Shown: piece by piece, positions 7,173 through 15,928 of the stretch
Numbering within the stretch: the first letter of the stretch is position 1
How the letters are laid out: the number at the start of each line of letters is the position of its first letter
Assembly (NCBI RefSeq): GCF_011038645.2
Contig: NZ_CP064955.1
Coordinates: 1,054,001-1,118,000, forward strand
Reading direction: 5' to 3'
Origin: Corynebacterium qintianiae
Lineage (GTDB): Bacteria; Actinomycetota; Actinomycetes; Mycobacteriales; Mycobacteriaceae
DNA: 64,000 bases
Program-made: the position numbers and the translations under genes
Notes under the pieces: model-generated
What the model was told of the DNA's origin: nothing
The model's input: the letters and a program-made list of their open reading frames with translations, nothing else
The model's database searches: none

Positions 7173-9464
7173 ATGGGCAAGTTCGACTGGTTCTGGAAAG
7201 CGATGGGAGCCACTGCCGAGCGCAACGACAAGAAGTCGAAGGGCATCGTGGACCGCTCCCAGGAGCTCGCGAAGGATTTCGCCAGCTACAGCGACTCCGA
7301 CGTGGTTGCCGCCGTGCGCGGGGCAGTCACGGGAGCGGGGATCGTCGATAAGCCAGCGTTCCTCGCAGGGCTGTCGGCGGCATCGACGCGCACCCTCGGG
7401 TTGACTCCTTTCAACGTCCAGGGCCAGGCGGTGCTGCGCCTCCTCGAGGGTGACGTGATTCAGATGGATACGGGCGAGGGCAAGACACTCGTCGGCGCGA
7501 TGGCGGCGACCGGGTTCGCGCTGACGGGCAAACGCGTTCATCTGATTACGGTGAACAACTACCTTGCCGCTCGTGACGCGGAATGGATGCGCCCGCTGGT
7601 GGAATTCTTCGGGCTTTCCGTGGCGGCGGTCACGGAGGCGTCGACACGCGATGAGCGCGTGGCTGCGTACCGCAGCGACGTTGTCTATGCGCCCGTCACC
7701 GAGATCGGCTTCGACCACCTGCGCGACAACCAAATCACCCGCCGCAGTCAGACGGTCCAAGCTCCCGCGGACGTCGCCCTCGTGGACGAGGCGGACAGCG
7801 TGCTTATCGACGAAGCCCTCGTCCCGCTCGTTCTCGCCGGCAACGTCGGCGCGCAGCAGGCAACGGGGCAGATTACAGAGGCGGTGTCCCGCCTCGTCAC
7901 GGGCACGGATTACGTCATCGACGCGGAGGGCCGCAACGTGTCGCTCACGGATGACGGGGCCCGGAAGGTCGAGCGCACCCTCGGTATCGAATCCCTCTAC
8001 GACGCGGAACACGTCGGCGACACCCTCGTGCGGGTCAACCTCGCATTACACGCTCAAGCCCTGTTGCACCGGGATGTCCATTACATCGTCGATGAAGGAA
8101 AGGTTTCGCTTGTCGACGCCTCCCGCGGGCGCGTCGCAGAACTCCAACGCTGGCCCGACGGCCTGCAAGCAGCTGTCGAGGCCAAGGAAGGGCTGAGCGT
8201 GTCGGAGGGTGGGCGCATCCTCGACTCGATCACCCTGCAAGCGCTGATGCGCCGTTACCCGACGGTGTGCGGCATGACCGGTACGGCCGTCGAGGCGACC
8301 GAGCAGCTGCGGACGTTCTACGGGCTGCACGTTTCGGTGATCGACCGCGCCACGGAGACGAAGCGCTTCGACGAGGCAGACCGCATCTACGCGACGGCGG
8401 CCGAGAAGAACCGTGCGATCGTGGATGAAATCGAGCACCTGAACAGCACCGGCCAGCCGGTACTCGTGGGCACACACGATGTGGCGGAGTCTGAGGCGCT
8501 TGCCGACGCCCTCGGAGAACGCGGTGTCACCGTCAACGTGCTCAACGCGAAGAATGACGCCGAGGAGGCGCGCATCATCGCCGAGGCCGGTGATGTCGGC
8601 CGCGTAACCGTGTCCACCCAAATGGCGGGCCGCGGCACCGACATCCGCCTGGGTGGTGCGGACGAGGCTGCCCGTGATGAGGTCGTCGGCCTCGGCGGTC
8701 TCGCGGTGATCGGGACTGCCCGCCACCGCACCTCACGTCTGGACAACCAGCTACGGGGCCGCGCCGGCCGACAGGGTGATCCCGGTTTGACCCTGTTTTT
8801 CGTCTCCCTGGAAGACGATGTGGTCGTCGCTGGTGGAGCGGACAGCGCGGTCACCGCGCGGCCGGGCCAGGATGGACGCGTGGCCGATTCGCGGGTGCAG
8901 AGCTACGTGGAGCACTGCCGCCGTGTCACCGAAGGCCAGCTCCTAGAGATCCACGCGCAGACGTGGAAGTACAACAAGCTGCTGGCCGACCACCGCGACA
9001 TCCTCGATGAGCGACGGGCCACGCTTCTGGACACTCCCGCCGCCTGGGAGGAGCTGTCATCCAGGAGCCCGGAACGCGCGAAGCAACTCGACCATCTACC
9101 GGAGGACGTGAAGGTGCAGGCCGCCCGCGACATCATGCTCTACCACCTGGACACGGAATGGAGCGAGCACCTGGCGCTCATGGACGACGTTCGCGAATCG
9201 ATCCACCTGCGGGCCATCGCACGTGAGACACCGATTGACGAATACCACCGGATTGCAGTGCGCGAGTTCAAGGACCTCGCTAACCGGGCCGTCGATAAGG
9301 CGGTTGAGACATTCAATGAAGTGACCATTGACAGCGCGGGCGCGCACCTCGAAGCGGCGGGGTGGAAGCGACCTAGCGCTACGTGGACGTACATGGTCAG
9401 CGATAACCCGCTATCTGGCAGCGGGAACTCGTTCATTTCCGGTGTAGCGAATATGTTCCGCTAA
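7173..9464 (+). CDS. secA2: Accessory Sec translocase ATPase SecA2
   Basis: 763 residues. SecA DEAD motor: Walker A MDTGEGKT at 98-105, Walker B VDEAD at 204-208, then the preprotein cross-linking region, the second motor domain with MAGRGTDIRLGG, and the helical scaffold ending at SGVANMFR. It lacks the Cys-rich zinc tail of housekeeping SecA1 and is shorter, as expected for actinobacterial SecA2, which exports a subset of proteins through SecYEG. The start ATG is preceded by GGAAGGA. The next genes (odhI, two merR, DUF151) match the order of Rv1821 to Rv1830 in mycobacteria, supporting the call. Longer readings from 6966 run into the tRNA and are rejected. Confidence 0.95.
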   Translation: MGKFDWFWKAMGATAERNDKKSKGIVDRSQELAKDFASYSDSDVVAAVRGAVTGAGIVDKPAFLAGLSAASTRTLGLTPFNVQGQAVLRLLEGDVIQMDTGEGKTLVGAMAATGFALTGKRVHLITVNNYLAARDAEWMRPLVEFFGLSVAAVTEASTRDERVAAYRSDVVYAPVTEIGFDHLRDNQITRRSQTVQAPADVALVDEADSVLIDEALVPLVLAGNVGAQQATGQITEAVSRLVTGTDYVIDAEGRNVSLTDDGARKVERTLGIESLYDAEHVGDTLVRVNLALHAQALLHRDVHYIVDEGKVSLVDASRGRVAELQRWPDGLQAAVEAKEGLSVSEGGRILDSITLQALMRRYPTVCGMTGTAVEATEQLRTFYGLHVSVIDRATETKRFDEADRIYATAAEKNRAIVDEIEHLNSTGQPVLVGTHDVAESEALADALGERGVTVNVLNAKNDAEEARIIAEAGDVGRVTVSTQMAGRGTDIRLGGADEAARDEVVGLGGLAVIGTARHRTSRLDNQLRGRAGRQGDPGLTLFFVSLEDDVVVAGGADSAVTARPGQDGRVADSRVQSYVEHCRRVTEGQLLEIHAQTWKYNKLLADHRDILDERRATLLDTPAAWEELSSRSPERAKQLDHLPEDVKVQAARDIMLYHLDTEWSEHLALMDDVRESIHLRAIARETPIDEYHRIAVREFKDLANRAVDKAVETFNEVTIDSAGAHLEAAGWKRPSATWTYMVSDNPLSGSGNSFISGVANMFR

Positions 9465-9580
9465 ACTGCTTCTGGTTAACCAACGAGCGCCACTGCTCCC
9501 GTCACGCACGTGTTGGCGGTACTATGGCGAGCAGTTGTTTAGAGATCCGCAGACATTCACGAACAGCGTCAGGAGAAAAG

Positions 9581-10009
9581 ATGAGCGAGAACACTGGTGC
9601 GCCGGAGACCCAAGTAGAGACCACTTCGGTTTTCCGCGCAGACCTGCTGAAGGAAATGGAATCCGGCGCGGCGCCGTCTGACGCAGCAACCGGCGCGGAG
9701 AACCTTCCTGAAGGCGCAGCACTTCTCGTTGTCAAGCGTGGCCCGAACGCAGGGGCTCGCTTCCTCCTCGACCAGGACACCACTACCGCTGGTCGCCACT
9801 CTGAGGCCGACATCTTCCTGGATGATGTCACCGTCTCCCGCCGCCACGCTGAGTTCCGCCGCAACGAGGGCTCGTTCGAGGTGGTGGACGTGGGCTCCCT
9901 CAACGGCACCTATGTCAACCGTGAGCCGCGCAACTCCCAGACTCTCGCCGCTGGCGATGAGATCCAGATTGGCAAGTTCCGCCTCGTGTTCATTTCCGAG
10001 GACAAGTAA
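9581..10009 (+). CDS. odhI: FHA-domain regulator OdhI (GarA)
   Basis: 142 residues from an ATG preceded by AGGAGA. The N-terminal ETTSVF places T14 and T15 where the kinases PknG/PknA/PknB phosphorylate corynebacterial OdhI. The FHA domain follows from about residue 45, with GR-H, SRRHA and NGTYVN loops intact. In C. glutamicum, unphosphorylated OdhI binds and inhibits OdhA of the 2-oxoglutarate dehydrogenase complex and so diverts 2-oxoglutarate to glutamate; the same role is inferred here. A TACTAT hexamer at 9520-9525 could be its own -10, which would separate it from secA2. Confidence 0.95.
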   Translation: MSENTGAPETQVETTSVFRADLLKEMESGAAPSDAATGAENLPEGAALLVVKRGPNAGARFLLDQDTTTAGRHSEADIFLDDVTVSRRHAEFRRNEGSFEVVDVGSLNGTYVNREPRNSQTLAAGDEIQIGKFRLVFISEDK

Positions 10010-10054
10010 GAGCCCGACCGTATCTCTCCACCCCTACGACCGAGTTAGAGCACC

Positions 10055-10783
10055 GTGAGCGCAATCCGCAAATCCTCCCCGCAGCAGCCCGCTAAAGCCG
10101 TCAAGACGATGTCTATCGGCGTTGTCTTGGAACGCCTGCGCGAGGAGTTCCCGGATGTCACAGTGTCGAAGATTCGCTTCCTCGAGTCGGAGGGTCTCAT
10201 CACCCCCCAGCGCACGGCGTCAGGCTACCGCCGCTTCACCGACGCTGATGTCGACCGGTTGCGCTACATCTTGGTCACGCAGCGGGACAACTACCTGCCG
10301 CTCAAGGTTATTCGTGAGCAGTTGGAAGCCATGGACTCTGGCCACCTGACGGCCATCGTGTCGCCAGCCGACAACGCACCCATGATTTCACCGGAAAACT
10401 TCCGCGCACCGGCGGCGACCAAGCTCACTGACGTGGACGTTGCGGAACAAGCCAAAGTCGAAGAGGCTTTCGTGGACGGTCTTATTGCTGCTGGTCTCAT
10501 CAGCCCAGACGCCTCAGGGCACTTCACTGCCGACGACGTACGCATAGCCTCCTCCGCATCTGCTTTGGCGGACTTCGGTTTCGACGAGCGCCACCTCAAG
10601 ACTCTCCGCACTACCGCGGGGCGTCAGGCAGATCTGATCGCCCGCATCACGGAGCCGGTTGCGAAGTCGCGTCAGAGCGGTGCCCAGCAAAAGGCGGAGG
10701 ACATGGGCCAGCAGCTTACGGCCCTGGTTGTTTCCCTCCACGCGACGCTGGTTAAGAGCGAGCTCCGAAATTACGGTAGGTAG
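10055..10783 (+). CDS. ftsR: MerR-type transcriptional regulator FtsR
   Basis: 242 residues. The N-terminal winged helix of the MerR type spans about residues 19-90 (TVSKIRFLESEGLITPQRT, then YRRFTDADVDRLRYI). A longer C-terminal part of unknown structure follows. Position directly after odhI matches C. glutamicum FtsR and Rv1828, where the protein activates ftsZ in Corynebacterium. No metal-binding Cys pattern of classic MerR is seen. The start is GTG, 45 nt after the odhI stop; an internal ATG at codon 19 is too late to keep the full helix. Confidence 0.85.
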   Translation: MSAIRKSSPQQPAKAVKTMSIGVVLERLREEFPDVTVSKIRFLESEGLITPQRTASGYRRFTDADVDRLRYILVTQRDNYLPLKVIREQLEAMDSGHLTAIVSPADNAPMISPENFRAPAATKLTDVDVAEQAKVEEAFVDGLIAAGLISPDASGHFTADDVRIASSASALADFGFDERHLKTLRTTAGRQADLIARITEPVAKSRQSGAQQKAEDMGQQLTALVVSLHATLVKSELRNYGR

Positions 10784-10792
10784 GCACTTCCC

Positions 10793-11368
10793 GTGGTTGA
10801 CGCACATCTGCTCGGGGTCCGTCCGATCGGGCCTGAGGAGTTTCTCTGCGCCTTGTTCCATGTCGAAGACGCTTCCCGGTATATGACCATCTGGCTTCCG
10901 CCTGTGGAGGGCGCGCGCCTGCTGGCCCGGATAAACGGGTGGCGCCCGAGTCGGCCCCACGCCGCAGACGCCCTGGCGGAGCTAATCACCAGTTCCGGGC
11001 TGGGCGCGGAATTGTTGGAGCTATCGAGCTACCACGAAGGTGTGTTCCGCGCCTCGCTCGCACTGCGCGACGGGGGAGAGGTTGATTTGCGTCCCTCCGA
11101 TGCTTTGGCCCTGGCGCTCGAGCTGGAAATCCCGGTCGAAGTCGATGAATCAGTCGTCGCGGCCGCGTCCCTATGGATTCCTTCCGACGACGTGGAACGG
11201 TACTTCGAGGTGAATGCACCTGAATTCGACTCTGAGGACGAGCAGCCCGGAGCGAGCGCGGAGGTAGACGCCGAGTTTGAGGAGCTGATGCGTCGTCTCG
11301 GAGTCGCAGAAGATGACCTCGATCGGGAGAGTGAGCCCGATGTGAAGGATGGGGAAGAAGAACTTTAA
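10793..11368 (+). CDS. DUF151 bifunctional nuclease family protein
   Basis: 191 residues. The first 130 fit the DUF151 fold (VDAHLLGVRPIG, then LPPVEGARLLARING and DLRPSDALALAL). Plant members of this family were described as having DNase and RNase activity; the bacterial role, including Rv1829, is not settled. The C-terminal 60 residues are acidic and probably flexible. It starts with GTG 9 nt after ftsR, so it is translated from the same message. Confidence 0.8.
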   Translation: MVDAHLLGVRPIGPEEFLCALFHVEDASRYMTIWLPPVEGARLLARINGWRPSRPHAADALAELITSSGLGAELLELSSYHEGVFRASLALRDGGEVDLRPSDALALALELEIPVEVDESVVAAASLWIPSDDVERYFEVNAPEFDSEDEQPGASAEVDAEFEELMRRLGVAEDDLDRESEPDVKDGEEEL

Positions 11369-11413
11369 ACGTAAAGTATGGGTTTAGAGTTCGGCGTGTT
11401 GCGCGGGTGCGGC

Positions 11414-11442
11414 TTGACCAAACCCTATGCTTGGCATTTAAT
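11414..11442 (+). promoter_or_regulatory. Possible promoter of the second merR gene
   Basis: TTGACC (11414-11419), a 17-nt spacer and TTTAAT (11437-11442) lie about 40 nt before the GTG start. The -10 is weak. Confidence 0.35.
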
Positions 11443-11482
11443 AAGCACTAGGCCCACACTTAAACTTCATGGGAGTAATTAC

Positions 11483-12058
11483 GTGAGCGAGAACTTCGAA
11501 CCCCAGTCGGCCGAGGCCGCAAACGCCGCCCCGGTCCAGGAGACCCTTTTCGATCTGGGCCCCTCCGACGAGGTCGGATACCGAGTTCCCATCGCCTGCC
11601 AGGTCGCGGGCATCACGTACCGCCAGCTCGATTACTGGGCCCGGACCAACCTCGTGCGCCCTTCGATCCGCGGTGCTAAGGGCTCCGGATCCCAGCGTTT
11701 GTACTCCTTCAAGGACATTCTCGTCCTGAAGATCGTCAAGCGCCTACTCGACACCGGAATTTCGCTGCAAAACATCCGCCTCGCCGTGGACAAGCTGCGC
11801 GACCGCGGTGTGAATGACATCGCCGAGATCACGCTGGTCTCGGACGGAACTACTGTCTATGAGTGCCGCAGCAACGAGGAGATCATCGACCTCCTTGGCG
11901 GGGGCCAAGGCGTGTTCGGCATCGCTGTCCCGCAGATCATGCGCGAGCTCAGCGGCACGATCTCCGCGTTCCCGTCCGAGCGCATCGAGGATGAAACCGG
12001 CACCGAGGTGTACTCCATCGACGAGCTGGCGGCTCGTCGCCGCCGCAGGTCCTCCTAG
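11483..12058 (+). CDS. MerR-family regulator (Rv1830-like)
   Basis: 191 residues from a GTG preceded by GGGAG. The MerR winged helix covers about residues 35-100 (YRVPIACQVAGITYRQLDYWAR, read as YRVPIACQVAG and ITYRQLDYWAR, then GSQRLYSFKDIL). A C-terminal half with a VYECRSNEEIIDLL segment follows. Synteny matches the second MerR gene of the mycobacterial garA locus. The target is unknown. An upstream in-frame start at 11378 would translate the apparent promoter, so it is rejected. It ends 2 nt from the convergent VWA-like gene. Confidence 0.85.
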   Translation: MSENFEPQSAEAANAAPVQETLFDLGPSDEVGYRVPIACQVAGITYRQLDYWARTNLVRPSIRGAKGSGSQRLYSFKDILVLKIVKRLLDTGISLQNIRLAVDKLRDRGVNDIAEITLVSDGTTVYECRSNEEIIDLLGGGQGVFGIAVPQIMRELSGTISAFPSERIEDETGTEVYSIDELAARRRRRSS

Positions 12059-12060
12059 CT

Positions 12061-13467
12061 CTAGCGGCTAATCCCCGCCGCCGCCTCGATAGAGATTGCG
12101 ACTTGGTCGGGCCGGGCCGCGTCCGCGGCCGACGAACTCGCTCCCCGCAGCGCTTGGTCCTGCTGGCCTTCTCCCACATGCACAACCGAAACGGTCACGC
12201 CCGCGCCGGCTGCTTCTGAAACGGCTCCCGCAAACGTCCCGTCATCCCCGCCGTCAGCCGTTCCCGTTGTCACCACTACAACGCGAGCGGGCGTGCCCGT
12301 CTCCGCGACTTGCTGCACGGCGGCTGTCACAGCCTCGCGCGTCTGCGGTTTCCCGCCGGTGAGGAAGCGGTTTACGGTCTGAACTACCTCGCCGGCGTCC
12401 GGGGTGAAGGCTACGTTGCGGCGGTAGCCTTTGGTCACGCCGGGGTTTAGCGGAGAAGAGTAGTTCCACAGCGCAACTTGGTGGCCAGTGTCGGCGACCG
12501 CCTCGGCAGCCGAGGCTATGCCTGCGGCCGCGCTGTCCAAGTAGGGCGCCATCGCCTCAGAGGTGTCGAGCAGGAACAGGGTATTCACCGGGCCGCCGTC
12601 CGCGACCGTGGCGCCGGTCTCAGTGTGGTCGGTGATGGTCTCGCCGCCCGTGGGGGTCGCGGCGGCCCAGACGAGATCGGAGATCGCGGGCTGGTCCACG
12701 CCGCCGTCCTGGAAGCGCTCAGAAAGAACGCGTGCGAAATCCTGCCCTGCGCGGGACTGATCTTCCGATACCTTTTCCCCCTGGTTCAACGGGATGGCGG
12801 TATACAGAACCGACGCGTCAACCGGCACGAACGAGTACCCATCGGGCACGTTGTCCTCGGAGGTAGCGACGAGCGGAGAATTCCCGGCATCGGCAATTGC
12901 CGCCACCCGCTGGTTTGTCAGCGCATTGACAGCGTCCTGGTCGTTGCCCGCGATGGTGGATGCTACGAGGGCAGAGGCAGCAGGCTCCTCGTCGACTGGG
13001 AAGGCGACCGATTCAAGTTCGATATCGGCTGCGGACGCGGGAACGCTCGCTCCGGCAACCCCGACCCTCACGGAGAGCACCGGGGCGGGCTCGGCGGTCG
13101 ACGCCGTGCGGTTGCGCTGGGCGAGCTGCTGGTGGGCGACAGGGGTGTTGGGCGCAATGTATACCGCCGCGTCAGCAATGGAGTCCACGAGGGACGGCCG
13201 GACGCAGAAGTCGCGCACGACAGGGTTGGCGTCAGAGTAGGCGTCGACTAGCGATTGTCCGATCGCATCGTCCGAGGCCGCGACGGGCAGGTCGAGGTCG
13301 CCGGCGACGCAGTTCGTCGCGGGTGAAGCGGAGTCCTGCGCCGCCCTGTCACCGCGGGTGGCCAGATAGACGACGAGACCGGCGACCAGGACGAGCACAG
13401 CGACAAGCGCTGCGACTGCCCGGCCCGACAGAGCGTAGTTATTCTTCCCGGATGCGTGTCGTCCCAT
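12061..13467 (-). CDS. Membrane-anchored VWA-like protein
   Basis: 468 residues. A single membrane segment (about residues 18-36, VAALVAVLVLVAGLVVYLA) follows a short basic N-terminus. An extracytoplasmic part of about 250 residues comes next, resembling a substrate-binding fold. The C-terminal von Willebrand A-like domain begins at NTLFLLDTSEAMA. The metal-ion-dependent site is DTSEA rather than DxSxS, so cation binding may be altered. Function is unknown; related actinobacterial proteins are annotated as secreted or membrane VWA proteins. Confidence 0.6.
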   Translation of the reverse strand: MGRHASGKNNYALSGRAVAALVAVLVLVAGLVVYLATRGDRAAQDSASPATNCVAGDLDLPVAASDDAIGQSLVDAYSDANPVVRDFCVRPSLVDSIADAAVYIAPNTPVAHQQLAQRNRTASTAEPAPVLSVRVGVAGASVPASAADIELESVAFPVDEEPAASALVASTIAGNDQDAVNALTNQRVAAIADAGNSPLVATSEDNVPDGYSFVPVDASVLYTAIPLNQGEKVSEDQSRAGQDFARVLSERFQDGGVDQPAISDLVWAAATPTGGETITDHTETGATVADGGPVNTLFLLDTSEAMAPYLDSAAAGIASAAEAVADTGHQVALWNYSSPLNPGVTKGYRRNVAFTPDAGEVVQTVNRFLTGGKPQTREAVTAAVQQVAETGTPARVVVVTTGTADGGDDGTFAGAVSEAAGAGVTVSVVHVGEGQQDQALRGASSSAADAARPDQVAISIEAAAGISR

Positions 13468-13476
13468 GGCTACATC

Positions 13477-14526
13477 TTAGGACTCGTGGGTCCAGTCCGA
13501 CACAGTTCCCACGTACTCCTCGATGATGTCCTCTAGAGCGAGGACTCCCACGAGCTCGCCGTTGTCGCGCACTTGCGCCATGTGGGCGGAGCGTCGGTGC
13601 ATGGACGTCAGGGCGTCATCGAGCGAACCCGCGCCGTCGACGATGCTGAGGCGGCGGATGCGGGAAACTGGAACCACCGGATCCGCCTCGTCGGATTCCA
13701 TGAGGTCAAGTATATCCTTGACGTGCAGATAACCCACCAAGGCGCCCCCGGTCCGCTCGACGGGGAAGCGGGAGAACCCCGTCTCACACACCGTCCGCTC
13801 GATAGTGGACAAGGGTATGCCCCGGCCCGAGTAAGGGATGGTGGTCAAGTGATCGAGAGGGATCATGACCTCTTTAAGGCTGCGGGAGTCCGAGCGCAGG
13901 GCTTTGGCTAGGCGAGCGGTCTCCTCGGCGTCGAGAAGACCTTCGTCGCGCGACTCCAAAATCATGGTCGCCAGCTGTTGCTCGTCAACCGTGGACTCCA
14001 ACTCGTCGCGCTGCTCTACACCGAAAGCCTTCAACGTGAGGCGGGCGACCGCGTTGAGAACCCGGATGATCGGGCCGGTGATTTTCACCCACACCTGCAT
14101 TGCGGGAGTGAGCCACAGCGCGAGCTGCTCTGGGCCCGCGATGGCGATATTTTTGGGCACCATCTCGCCGAACAGGATGTGCAGCCAGGAGATGATGGCC
14201 AAGGCAATGACGAAGGCGACCGGGTGGAGCAGGTCGGCTGTCACGCCCAGCGCCATGAACGGAACCTCGATGTAATGGGCGATAGCCGGCTCCGCGACTT
14301 TGCCCAGGATCAGGGAACAGACGGTGATGCCGAACTGCGCGCCGGCGAGGTAGATCGAGAGGTGCTCGATCGAATGGATGACGCGCTCGGCCTCCTGCTT
14401 GCCTTGTGCGACCATGGACTCGAGGCGGTCGCGGCGCGAGGATACGAGGGCGAACTCCGCCGCGACGAAGAACGCGTTGGCCGCGAGGAGTACCACGATG
14501 AGGAGAAGCGCGAGCCAGATGCTCAT
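13477..14526 (-). CDS. CNNM/CorC-type membrane protein with CBS pair (downstream copy)
   Basis: 349 residues. A DUF21/CNNM membrane domain fills the first 180 residues, followed by two CBS domains (IPYSGRGIPLSTIERTV, then GALVGYLHVKDIL). It stops shortly after the CBS pair and lacks the C-terminal CorC_HlyC domain. Such proteins, often labelled hemolysin family, are linked to Mg2+ or Co2+ efflux and Mg2+ resistance. Its start overlaps the stop of the upstream paralogue by 4 nt, so the two are co-translated and may form a heteromer. Confidence 0.8.
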   Translation of the reverse strand: MSIWLALLLIVVLLAANAFFVAAEFALVSSRRDRLESMVAQGKQEAERVIHSIEHLSIYLAGAQFGITVCSLILGKVAEPAIAHYIEVPFMALGVTADLLHPVAFVIALAIISWLHILFGEMVPKNIAIAGPEQLALWLTPAMQVWVKITGPIIRVLNAVARLTLKAFGVEQRDELESTVDEQQLATMILESRDEGLLDAEETARLAKALRSDSRSLKEVMIPLDHLTTIPYSGRGIPLSTIERTVCETGFSRFPVERTGGALVGYLHVKDILDLMESDEADPVVPVSRIRRLSIVDGAGSLDDALTSMHRRSAHMAQVRDNGELVGVLALEDIIEEYVGTVSDWTHES

Positions 14527-15896
14527 GATCGGGCCTCCTTTGCGGGAATGGGGGTGAGGATCGCCTTGTCCACACGGCGCTCATCCATGACGGTGACGTG
14601 CGCCGTCCAGCGGCCGACGTTGCCGGACTCGAAATCTTCTTGGAACCCGCCGTCCGCCTCGGGGAGCAAAACCTTGTCGCCGAGGGAGGGGACACGGCCC
14701 AGGGTGGCCATGATGAGACCTCCGAGCGTCTCGTAAGGGCCCTCGGGCGCGGTGTAGCTCATGTGTTCACCCAGCTCGTCGAGGCGCACGAGGCCGGAGA
14801 CCTCCCAGGACGATCCGAAGCGCTGGAAGTCGCGCTCGGACTCGCGATCGTCGTACTCGTCGTAGACCTCTCCGAGGAGCTCCTCCACGACATCCTCGAT
14901 GGTGACCAAGCCCTGCGTACCGCCGTATTCGTCGGCGACGAGCACCACCTGGGAGCCGGCGGAGCGCACACGGTTGAGTACGGAATCGCCGTCGAGGGTG
15001 CCCGGGATGAACGGCACCGGGCGGGCGAGTTCGCCGAGCTTCGTCGTGCCGCGCAACGACTTATTTACGGAAAATGCGTCCTTGATATGGACGACGCCGA
15101 TGGTGTCGTCCAAGTCGCCGCGCCGCACCGGAAAACGGGAATGACCGGTGGTGCGGGACAGCGCGATGAGGTCGTTGACAGTGTCGTCTGCGTCGAGCGA
15201 CTCAATGGTAGAGCGCGGCGTCATCACCTCCTCGGCGGTGGTGTCGCCAAACTGTAGGGAGCGATCGATGACCCGCGCGGTGTCGGCGTCGAAGCTGCCC
15301 GCCTCGACAGAGTTGCGCACCATGGCGCCAAGCTCCTGACCGGAGCGTGCCGACGCTAACTCGTCCGCCGGCTCAATTCCCAGCTTGCGCACGAACCAGT
15401 TGGCGGAGCGATTGAGCGATTTGATGAACCACTTCAGCACCGTGTTGAAGGCGTTCACAGGTGGGACAACAAAGCGCGCGGTGCCAAGCGGTTCCGTGAT
15501 CGCCATGTTCTTGGGCACGAGCTCCCCGAAGACCATGGAAAGGAACGTAGCGATCACCAGCGCGAGGATCAGTGCTAACGCCGAACTCGCATTCGCGTTC
15601 AACCCGGCGGCTTCGAGCATGGGAGTGAAAAACTGGCCCAGGACGGGTTCCGCGAGAAAACCCGCGGCCAGCGTGGTCACCGTGATGCCCAGCTGCGCGC
15701 CGGACAGTACGAAGGAGAGGTTCGAGTGATCCCGCGCAACGGCCTTGGCTGTGCGGTCACCCTTTTCGCGGACGTGCGCGTCCACCGTCGAGCGCTCGAG
15801 CCCGGTCATGGCGAACTCGATGGCCACAAAGAGGCCTGTCGACGCCGTCAGGGCGATGAAACCGATGAGCGAGAGGATCGATATGAGTATGTCCAT
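14523..15896 (-). CDS. CNNM/CorC-type membrane protein with CBS pair and CorC_HlyC domain
   Basis: 457 residues. The N-terminal CNNM/DUF21 domain carries several membrane helices (SLIGFIALTASTGLFVAIEF at the start). Two CBS domains follow at about 200-330 (MTPRSTIESLDADDTV, VLVADEYGGTQGLVTIEDV). The C-terminal CorC_HlyC domain lies at about 345-430. The family is associated with divalent-cation export or Mg2+ homeostasis; hemolysis is a historical name. It is the first gene of a two-gene unit with its shorter paralogue. Confidence 0.85.
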   Translation of the reverse strand: MDILISILSLIGFIALTASTGLFVAIEFAMTGLERSTVDAHVREKGDRTAKAVARDHSNLSFVLSGAQLGITVTTLAAGFLAEPVLGQFFTPMLEAAGLNANASSALALILALVIATFLSMVFGELVPKNMAITEPLGTARFVVPPVNAFNTVLKWFIKSLNRSANWFVRKLGIEPADELASARSGQELGAMVRNSVEAGSFDADTARVIDRSLQFGDTTAEEVMTPRSTIESLDADDTVNDLIALSRTTGHSRFPVRRGDLDDTIGVVHIKDAFSVNKSLRGTTKLGELARPVPFIPGTLDGDSVLNRVRSAGSQVVLVADEYGGTQGLVTIEDVVEELLGEVYDEYDDRESERDFQRFGSSWEVSGLVRLDELGEHMSYTAPEGPYETLGGLIMATLGRVPSLGDKVLLPEADGGFQEDFESGNVGRWTAHVTVMDERRVDKAILTPIPAKEARS

Positions 15897-15928
15897 GTCA
15901 GTAAGGACGTGGCGGCACCAGGAGAGTG

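Noticed and set aside
12478-13251. 257-codon plus-strand ORF within the VWA-like gene
   Set aside because: Antisense to a coherent membrane-anchored protein with VWA features; product is low complexity.
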